This document shows, in pieces, positions 6,984 through 12,179 of a stretch of 12,179 nucleotides of DNA; positions within the stretch are counted from its first letter, which is position 1; each line of letters opens with the position of its first letter. Both the position numbers and the translations under genes were made by a program. The DNA is from Bacillota bacterium (GTDB lineage: Bacteria; Bacillota; Clostridia; Clostridiales; Clostridiaceae): the NCBI GenBank assembly GCA_023399035.1, contig JAEWQX010000175.1:1-12179 (forward strand), written 5' to 3'. The notes under the pieces are model-generated. The model saw nothing but the letters and a program-made list of their open reading frames with translations, made no database searches and was not told where the DNA came from.

Positions 6984-7057
6984 TTAAATCTTTTTAACAT
7001 ATATCCAATATAACTTAACATACCTCTAATAATTCTTTAACTTATAGAGTATATTAT
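6984..7057 (+). promoter_or_regulatory. PhoP-type PHO box array and pstS promoter
   Basis: Hexamers resembling the Gram-positive PHO box (TTAACA/TTTACA) repeat with a 10-11 bp period: TTAAAT at 6984, TTAACA at 6994, a poor CCAATA at 7005, TTAACA at 7015, CTAATA at 7026 and TTAACT at 7037. Two copies are perfect, three are close and one is weak. A -10-like TATTAT lies at 7052-7057 with no good sigma-A -35, as expected for a promoter needing an activator. The start site should be near 7064, about 45 bases before the pstS ATG. In Bacillus, PhoP dimers bind such direct repeats spaced by about 11 bp. The repeats are visible; binding by the PhoP encoded at 4393 is inferred. The remainder of the 325-bp gap (about 6850-6980) is AT-rich with nothing else I can support. 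Confidence 0.7.
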
Positions 7058-7109
7058 AGAACTTGTAAGGAAAATGAATTCAAAATTATTTTGATCAGGG
7101 GGAACTAAG

Positions 7110-8048
7110 ATGAAAAGAAAATCTCTAAAATTATTAGCAAGTGCTCTATTAATTACAGTAATGGGAGCAGGAATGATTGGATGTGGAAACAGCAGCAGTA
7201 GTAATGATGTAGCTGCAGATAAAGGGGCTGAAACAAAACAGGAAGAAAGTATAAGCGGATCAATAACAATAAGCGGGTCTTCAGCATTACTTCCATTAAT
7301 GGAACAATCAATTGAAAAATTCAATGAAAAGTATCCAGAGGTAGAAATAAGTGCTCAGGCTGGTGGATCAGGAACAGGTTTAACTCAGGTATTAGATGGA
7401 ACAGTTAATATCGGAAATTCAGATATATTTGCTGAAGATAAATTAGAAGCAGATCAAGCAAGTCAACTAGTTGATCATAAAGTTGTAGCACAAGGATTTG
7501 CAGTTGTAGTAAGTAAATCATTAGGAATAGACAGCTTAACAAAAGATCAAATTAAAGATATATTCTCAGGAAAAGTAACAAACTGGAATCAAATAACTAA
7601 AGCAGATGGAACTACAGGTCCAGATAAAGAAATCTTTGTAGTTCACAGAAAGAGTGGATCAGGTACAAGAGCTACTTTTGAAGAAAAGATATTAGATGGA
7701 GATAAGAGTTTAGAAAATGATTCAATAGGTGTTATGCAGGACTCAAATGGTGCAGTATTAACAGCTATGAAACAAAATGACGGTGCTATCAGCTACTTAG
7801 GTCTTGCTTACATGAATACAGATGAAGCAAAAGAAGCTTTATCTGCAGTAAAGATTGATGGTAAAGGTGATGAAAAAGAAAATATATGCGATGGCTCATA
7901 TCCTTTCTGGTCATGGGGACACATGTACACTAAGGGTGAAGCTGATGAGGCATCAAAAGCATTTATAGAATTTGTATCAAGTAGCGATAACAAAGAAAGC
8001 TTAGAAAACTTGGGATTTATTTCAGGAAGTGAAATGAAAGTTCAATAG
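7110..8048 (+). CDS. pstS: Phosphate-binding lipoprotein PstS
   Basis: Extracellular phosphate-binding component of the Pst ABC transporter, 312 residues. A lipoprotein signal peptide (basic KRK, hydrophobic core about 6-22) ends in the lipobox MIGC with the lipidated cysteine C25, followed by a Ser-rich linker. Phosphate-contact loops typical of the family are present: SGSSALLPL (55-63), GGSGTGL (85-91), NSDIF (103-107) and HRKSGSGTRATFE (179-191). The WNQITK segment (159-164), YLGLAYM (229-235) and the late YPFWSWGHMYTKG also fit. ATG 7110 lies seven bases after AGGGGGA. It is the first gene of the pst operon, behind the PHO-box array, and is separated from pstC by a strong hairpin that probably makes pstS mRNA more abundant than that of the other subunits. 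Confidence 0.96.
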   Translation: MKRKSLKLLASALLITVMGAGMIGCGNSSSSNDVAADKGAETKQEESISGSITISGSSALLPLMEQSIEKFNEKYPEVEISAQAGGSGTGLTQVLDGTVNIGNSDIFAEDKLEADQASQLVDHKVVAQGFAVVVSKSLGIDSLTKDQIKDIFSGKVTNWNQITKADGTTGPDKEIFVVHRKSGSGTRATFEEKILDGDKSLENDSIGVMQDSNGAVLTAMKQNDGAISYLGLAYMNTDEAKEALSAVKIDGKGDEKENICDGSYPFWSWGHMYTKGEADEASKAFIEFVSSSDNKESLENLGFISGSEMKVQ

Positions 8049-8069
8049 ATAGTAAAACTCAATTAAAAT

Positions 8070-8108
8070 TAAAATATAAGTGCTTTTTGAGAAAGCACTT
8101 ATATTTTA
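8070..8108 (+). terminator. Long perfect hairpin between pstS and pstC (partial terminator)
   Basis: Bases 8071-8086 pair with 8092-8107 along all 16 positions around a 5-base loop (TTGAG), and T8070-A8108 adds a 17th pair. The core is ATAAGTGCTTT against AAAGCACTTAT. The T-rich end of the right arm serves as a short U-tract. It sits 22 bases after the pstS stop, inside the operon. In many pst operons and other binding-protein-first operons, such a structure attenuates transcription and stabilises the first message. Partial termination is inferred; a full terminator would demand a separate pstC promoter, which I do not see in 8109-8157. Confidence 0.75.
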
Positions 8109-8157
8109 TAAAAAATGGAGTGAATAAAAAATAAATTTATATTAAGGATGAGTAGAA

Positions 8158-9048
8158 ATGGAAAAAAGAAGTTTTAAGGAGAGGCTGAAAAATGAATATA
8201 TAGGCCAGGGATTTGCAGGATTTTGTGGAATACTAATAATTTTAATTACAATATCGATTATCATATTCATTGCATCTAAAGGAATCAGAATATTTACGGA
8301 AGATGGATATAGTATAACGCAGTTCTTATTTAAGGATAACTGGCAGCCTAGCCAGGGAGAGCCTTCCTTTGGAGCTTTAGCTTTCATTGCTGGTTCAACC
8401 TTAGTATCAGTTGGTGCAATAGTAATAAGTGCACCTATAGCAGTCAGCCTTGCTATATTTGTAAATGTAATTTCCAAGGGATTTGGAAGTAGGGTTATAA
8501 AGCCTTGTCTTGAAATTTTAGTTGGTATTCCATCAGTTGTTTATGGGTGGGTTGGTATTTCAGTTTTAGTTCCATTCATAAAGAACCATTTTGGCGGTAT
8601 GGGATATTCACTACTTTCAGGAATTTTAGTTCTATCATTAATGGTATTACCTACAATTGCAACTTTATGTATAGATGCTATAAAAACTATTCCTCAGGAT
8701 CATATTGAAGCATCATATGGACTTGGAGCAACAAGATGGCAGACTATTTATAAGATTATAGTTCCAGGTGCTAAATCAGGAATACTTACAGGAATTGTTC
8801 TGGGTGTGGCAAGAGCATTTGGAGAAGCATTAGCAGTTCAGATGGTAATAGGAAATACAGTAAAGATACCTGACAGCATTTTCTCTTCAATGTCAACATT
8901 AACAAGTGTAATAACTATGGATATGGCAAATACAGTTGGCGGAACAATATGGAATGATGCATTATGGTCATTGGCATTAATTCTGTTAATCATATCATTC
9001 GGATTCATATTACTAGTTAGATTTATTGGAAAGAGGTGCAACAGATAA
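8158..9048 (+). CDS. pstC: Phosphate ABC transporter permease PstC
   Basis: One of the two membrane subunits forming the Pst phosphate channel, 296 residues. About six hydrophobic segments are visible near 18-40, 75-105, 118-140, 150-172, 206-230 and 268-290. The EAA loop that contacts PstB is EASYGLGATRWQTIYK (184-199) followed by IIVPGAKSGI. The family segments GIPSVVYGWVGI (123-134) and GVARAFGEALAVQMVIGN (216-233) are present. ATG 8158 follows AAGGATGAG at 8144-8152. Its TAA stop overlaps the pstA start by one base (TAATG at 9046-9050), so the two permeases are translationally coupled. PstC rather than PstA is judged from gene order and from GIPSVVYGWVG and AVQMVIGN. Confidence 0.94.
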   Translation: MEKRSFKERLKNEYIGQGFAGFCGILIILITISIIIFIASKGIRIFTEDGYSITQFLFKDNWQPSQGEPSFGALAFIAGSTLVSVGAIVISAPIAVSLAIFVNVISKGFGSRVIKPCLEILVGIPSVVYGWVGISVLVPFIKNHFGGMGYSLLSGILVLSLMVLPTIATLCIDAIKTIPQDHIEASYGLGATRWQTIYKIIVPGAKSGILTGIVLGVARAFGEALAVQMVIGNTVKIPDSIFSSMSTLTSVITMDMANTVGGTIWNDALWSLALILLIISFGFILLVRFIGKRCNR

Positions 9049-9932
9049 TGAATTCAAAAAGAGCGGACAAAATTGCAACTATTGTATTTTATACAATAAG
9101 TATATTGATAGTAACATTGCTTGGAGCATTTATTGCATATATCTTATTTAAAGGCGGAAGCATGTTAAAACCATCATTTTTATTTGGAAAGCCTAAGATA
9201 TCAGGTGCAGGTGGTGGAATTGGGCCACAGTTATTCAACTCATTTTATATGCTTATACTATCTCTTATTATAACTATACCAATAGGTATTGGAGCTGGTA
9301 TATATTTAGCTGAATATGCAAAACAGGGACCGATAGTTAATTTTATAAGAATGTGTCTTGAAACAATGTCATCATTGCCTTCTATAGTAATAGGTATGTT
9401 TGGCTTATTGGTTTTCGTTAATATGGCAGGATGGGGGTATTCAATACTTGCGGGGGCTTTATCGGTAAGTATATTAAATATTCCTTCAATGACAAGAATA
9501 TCAGAAGATGCTATAAAATCAGCGAGCAAAAGAGTAAAGGAAGCATCACTTGGACTAGGAGCTACTAAATGGCAGACTATAGTGAAGCTTACTCTTCCAA
9601 CAGCTATGAGTGAAATAATAACAGGAATATTACTTGCAGCAGGAAGAATATTCGGTGAAGCAGCAGCTTTTCTTTACACAGCAGGATTGAGTTCAAAAGC
9701 CTTGAACTTTACGGAAATAAGCCTTACAGGCAGCAAGTCAGCTTTTTCATTATTCAGACCAGCTGAAACATTAGCGGTTCATATATGGAAGCTGAATTCA
9801 GAAGGAATAGTTCCAGATGCAGCTCAGATAGCAAATGGTACAGCAGCTGTACTTATAATAGCAGTCTTATTATTTAACATTATTGCAAAACTTGCAGGAA
9901 ATAAATTGATGAAAGCTTATAGCGGTAAGTAG
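9048..9932 (+). CDS. pstA: Phosphate ABC transporter permease PstA
   Basis: Second membrane subunit of the phosphate importer, 294 residues from ATG 9048. An in-frame GTG at 9036 would overlap pstC by 13 bases and sits within the ribosome site AGAGGTG (9032-9038), so I prefer the ATG in TAATG. Hydrophobic segments lie near 10-34, 66-88, 108-125, 130-150, 188-212 and 264-284. The EAA loop is EASLGLGATKWQTIVK (165-180). Typical PstA features include the N-terminal GGGIGPQLFNSFYML (55-69), LPSIVIGMFGL (110-120), GRIFGEAAAFLYTAG (199-213) and the late TLAVHIWKLNSEG (241-253). The stop overlaps the pstB ribosome site AGGAGG at 9931-9936. It would pair with PstC and receive energy from PstB. Confidence 0.94.
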   Translation: MNSKRADKIATIVFYTISILIVTLLGAFIAYILFKGGSMLKPSFLFGKPKISGAGGGIGPQLFNSFYMLILSLIITIPIGIGAGIYLAEYAKQGPIVNFIRMCLETMSSLPSIVIGMFGLLVFVNMAGWGYSILAGALSVSILNIPSMTRISEDAIKSASKRVKEASLGLGATKWQTIVKLTLPTAMSEIITGILLAAGRIFGEAAAFLYTAGLSSKALNFTEISLTGSKSAFSLFRPAETLAVHIWKLNSEGIVPDAAQIANGTAAVLIIAVLLFNIIAKLAGNKLMKAYSGK

Positions 9933-9941
9933 GAGGAAATT

Positions 9942-10691
9942 ATGAGCATTATTGAAACTAGAAATCTAAATTTATATTATGGAGAAAAACAGGCTCTTAA
10001 AAGTATAGATATGAGTATAAATAAGAATGAAGTTACAGCACTTATAGGACCATCTGGATGTGGTAAGTCAACTTTTTTGAGAACAATAAATAGAATGAAT
10101 GACTTAATTGATTGTGTAAAAATAGATGGTGAAGTGTTATTTGAAGGAAAAGACATATATAAAGACTATGATGAGATTCATTTGAGAAAAAGAATAGGAA
10201 TGGTTTTTCAAAGGCCTAATCCATTTCCTATGTCTATTTATAATAATATAGCCTATGGCCCTAGAATACATGGGATAAAAAATAAAAATCAATTAGATGA
10301 AATTGTTGAAAAAAGCTTAAGAGGAGCGGCACTTTGGGATGAAACAAAGGATAGATTAAAAGAAAGTGCAATTGGAATGTCGGGAGGTCAGCAGCAAAGA
10401 CTCTGCATAGCTAGAACACTTGCAGTTTCCCCAGAAGTTATATTAATGGATGAACCTACTTCAGCACTTGATCCTATTTCAACTGCTAAGATGGAAGAAC
10501 TTATGGATGAACTTAAGAAGCAGTATACAGTAATCATAGTTACTCATAACATGCAACAGGCAGGAAGAATAGCAGATAAAACAGCATTTTTCTTAAATGG
10601 TGAAGTTGTTGAATTTGGTAAAACAGAGGATATTTTCTATAATCCAAAGGATAAGAGAACAGAAGATTATATTACAGGAAGATTTGGTTAA
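9942..10691 (+). CDS. pstB: Phosphate ABC transporter ATPase PstB
   Basis: Cytoplasmic ATPase that powers PstCA, 249 residues, the normal family length. Walker A GPSGCGKST spans 36-44 with K42. The family-specific TFLRTINRMNDLI follows. The Q-loop is Q90 in MVFQRPNPFPMSIYNNIAYG, a PstB-type segment. The ABC signature is MSGGQQQRL (146-154), Walker B is VILMDEPTS with D170 and E171, and the switch histidine is H202. The C-terminus NPKDKRTEDYITGRFG is typical of PstB. All catalytic elements are intact. AGGAGG at 9931-9936 lies five bases before ATG 9942. phoU starts 15 bases after its stop. Confidence 0.97.
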   Translation: MSIIETRNLNLYYGEKQALKSIDMSINKNEVTALIGPSGCGKSTFLRTINRMNDLIDCVKIDGEVLFEGKDIYKDYDEIHLRKRIGMVFQRPNPFPMSIYNNIAYGPRIHGIKNKNQLDEIVEKSLRGAALWDETKDRLKESAIGMSGGQQQRLCIARTLAVSPEVILMDEPTSALDPISTAKMEELMDELKKQYTVIIVTHNMQQAGRIADKTAFFLNGEVVEFGKTEDIFYNPKDKRTEDYITGRFG

Positions 10692-10706
10692 AAGGAGGAA
10701 ATATAA

Positions 10707-11369
10707 ATGACCAGAGAAACACAAAATGTAAGGGTTAAAAATATTGAAAATGATTTGATTAGTATGTCAAGCCTGGTTGAAAAGCAATTATATGAAAGTA
10801 TTTTATGTTTAAAAAATTATGATGTAGATAAAATTGAAACAACAATTAAAAATGATGATATTGTTGATGATATGCAGAAAAGAATTGAAGAAGAATGTAT
10901 CAAATTCATAGCCACAGAACAACCTCTTGCCACAGACCTGAGAAGGGTATTTGCAGCTTCAAAGATAGTTACTGATCTAGAGAGAATGGCAGATCATGCA
11001 GTAGATGTATGCAAATTAACAAAGAGAATAGGAAGAAGTTTAAGTGCATTTAATGGAAATTTAGAAGAACTATGGGATATGGAGCGCAAAGTAAGATCTA
11101 TGATTAAGATTGCAACTGATTCATATATTAAAAATGATGTGGAACTTGCATATAACATATGTAAAGAAGATGATAAAATTGATAAGCTATATAAATCCTT
11201 ATTTGAAAAAACAATTAATATAATTAAGGAAAAAGATAATCTTATTAATGATGGGACTCAGCTTTTATTTGTAATAAAATATTTGGAGAGAATAGCAGAT
11301 CACGTAACTAATATATGTGAATGGACTATTTTCTCAAAAGATGGAGTTTATGTTGATTTAAATGAATAG
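10707..11369 (+). CDS. phoU: Phosphate transport system regulator PhoU
   Basis: Peripheral cytoplasmic protein that modulates PstSCAB and, in many bacteria, restrains PhoR when phosphate is plentiful. Its 220 residues form the usual two PhoU repeats of three helices each. Each repeat carries the metal-binding motif: DLERMADHAVDV (90-101) and YLERIADHVTNI (192-203). FIATEQPLATDLRRVFAASKI (67-87) is a well-conserved family stretch. AAGGAGG at 10693-10699 precedes ATG 10707. It is the last gene of the pst operon in this window; 188 bases containing a large inverted repeat separate it from ppx. The function in Gram-positive bacteria is less settled than in E. coli. Confidence 0.95.
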   Translation: MTRETQNVRVKNIENDLISMSSLVEKQLYESILCLKNYDVDKIETTIKNDDIVDDMQKRIEEECIKFIATEQPLATDLRRVFAASKIVTDLERMADHAVDVCKLTKRIGRSLSAFNGNLEELWDMERKVRSMIKIATDSYIKNDVELAYNICKEDDKIDKLYKSLFEKTINIIKEKDNLINDGTQLLFVIKYLERIADHVTNICEWTIFSKDGVYVDLNE

Positions 11370-11423
11370 ATAAATTTATATATAACTAAAATATAATAAG
11401 TGAATATGGAAATGCCACAAAGA

Positions 11424-11475
11424 AGTACTAAATAAATTAATGTAAATTGATATCTTAATTAATTTATTTAGTACT
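11424..11475. repeat. 18-bp perfect inverted repeat between phoU and ppx
   Basis: Bases 11424-11441 are the exact reverse complement of 11458-11475, with a 16-base loop that contains GATATC. The outer arm is AGTACTAAATAAATT. Only the outer AGTACT contains G or C. No T-run follows directly, so it is not a textbook terminator, although it stands 54 bases after the phoU stop, where a terminator is expected. It may end the pst transcript weakly in both directions, protect its 3' end, or be a remnant of a small mobile repeat. I cannot tell which. Confidence 0.75.
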
Positions 11476-11494
11476 AATTATATATTAAGATGAG

Positions 11495-11524
11495 TTGATA
11501 AAAAATTTTGAATATGAAAATAAT
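11495..11524 (+). promoter_or_regulatory. Candidate sigma-A promoter of ppx
   Basis: TTGATA at 11495-11500 and AATAAT at 11519-11524, each 5 of 6 to consensus, with an 18-bp spacer. The start would be near 11531, ahead of the ribosome site at 11545-11552. In a region this AT-rich such matches arise easily. Position after the inverted repeat and before ppx is the main support. No PHO-box array is visible here. Confidence 0.4.
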
Positions 11525-11557
11525 GTTATTAATTAAGAGAGGTAAGAGGTGATAAAA

Positions 11558-12179
11558 ATGTATGGAGTTATTGATATAGGATCAAATACTATTAGATTAT
11601 CATTATATGAAGTGAAGGATAGTGTAATAAGACCCATGTTGAATAAGAAAAGAGTTGTAGGTCTTGCAAGTTATATAGATGATAATGGAATTTTAACTCA
11701 TAAGGGAATAGAGAAAGCTATAGATACATTAAATGAATATAAAGTGATAATAGAACGAATAGGATTAAAAAAATATTTGTTTTTGCTACAGCATCATTAC
11801 GAAATATTAAAAACACTGAAGAAGCTGTAAAAAAGATACAAGATGAAACTAATATTAACATAGATTTAATTTCAGGAGAAAAAGAAGCTTTTTATGATTA
11901 TGTTGGAGCAGCATATAAAAAAGATATAAATAGTGGAATAATACTGGATATTGGTGGAGGAAGTACAGAAATAGTTTTTGTTAAGAATAAAAATATTGAA
12001 AAATCTGTTTCCATTCCAATAGGTTCACTTAATATGTACAGAAAATATGTAAAAAGACTTATTCCAACTCAAGATCAAGGCAAAAAGATAAAGAAAGATG
12101 TTTTAGAAGAACTAGAAAAAATAGATTTAAAAAATAATGATTATACAGACATGTATGGGATTGGTGGAAGTATTAGAGG
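11558..12179 (+). pseudogene. ppx: Exopolyphosphatase (Ppx/GppA), frameshifted, 3' end beyond window
   Basis: Ppx/GppA phosphatases belong to the ASKHA fold and release phosphate from polyphosphate or act on pppGpp. From ATG 11558 (ribosome site AGAGGTGA at 11545-11552), the first 70 residues contain the phosphate-1 motif VIDIGSNTIRLSLYEV. After GGA TTA the frame enters a run of only seven A's (11767-11773), then reads unrelated residues to a stop at 11828-11830. Adding one A, or moving to the frame that reads ATA at 11773, restores family sequence. That frame gives IFVFATASLRNIKNTEEA, SGEKEAFYDYVGAAY, the phosphate-2 motif ILDIGGGSTEIV and YGIGGSIR, open to the window end. The lesion is therefore a single missing base. 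It may be a sequencing error at the homopolymer, a real mutation, or a site of slippage. The downstream part shows no decay. Ppx and GppA cannot be separated from this fragment. Confidence 0.85.

Noticed and set aside
7037..7324. Minus-strand open frames, such as those at 7037-7324, 8142-8477, 8838-9041 and 9245-9529
   Set aside because: They lie antisense to pstS, pstC and pstA, lack ribosome sites and resemble no family. They are by-products of AT-rich coding sequence on the other strand.
1..12179. Mobile elements, CRISPR arrays, tRNA or rRNA genes, riboswitches, or a novel defence-type system
   Set aside because: Genes are collinear, in one direction and all of known core families. I saw no direct repeat arrays, transposase or integrase motifs, or structured RNA beyond the hairpins listed.

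Overview
The window is chromosomal DNA from a low-GC, endospore-forming Firmicute, most likely Clostridium sensu stricto. The genus is inferred from AT-rich codon use, purine-rich ribosome sites, sporulation sigma factors and gene order. From memory, C. acetobutylicum has the same order: spoIIGA-sigE-sigG-ylmC-nrdR-pgeF-phoP-phoR, then the pst operon. Every gene lies on the + strand. I see no mobile element, CRISPR array, rRNA or tRNA, and no sign of recent transfer.

Bases 1-2550 hold the sporulation block. A promoter with a wide spacer precedes spoIIGA (protease for pro-sigma-E) and sigE (early mother-cell sigma). sigG (late forespore sigma) follows, behind its own sigma-F/sigma-G-type promoter. 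The sigG leader can fold into a long hairpin that buries the sigG ribosome site, but only in transcripts reading through from sigE. A terminator closes the block.

Bases 2560-3500 hold ylmC (small PRC-barrel sporulation protein) and nrdR (repressor of ribonucleotide reductase genes), ending at a terminator. Bases 3500-6850 hold pgeF (laccase-domain, YfiH family) closely followed by phoP and phoR, the phosphate-starvation two-component system, ending in tandem hairpins.

Bases 6850-11370 hold the high-affinity phosphate uptake operon pstS-pstC-pstA-pstB-phoU. A helically phased array of PHO-box-like hexamers (TTAACA type) precedes it, and a strong hairpin separates pstS from pstC. PhoR/PhoP would sense low phosphate and activate this operon. 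PstSCAB imports phosphate, and PhoU links transporter state to PhoR. The last gene, ppx (exopolyphosphatase), fits the phosphate theme. Its reading frame is broken by one base in a run of seven A's, and it runs off the end of the window.

The gene content is ordinary for a clostridium. The most interesting signal is the nested promoter and hairpin in front of sigG. The others worth checking are the PHO array, the pstS-pstC hairpin, the 18-bp inverted repeat before ppx, and the ppx frameshift.
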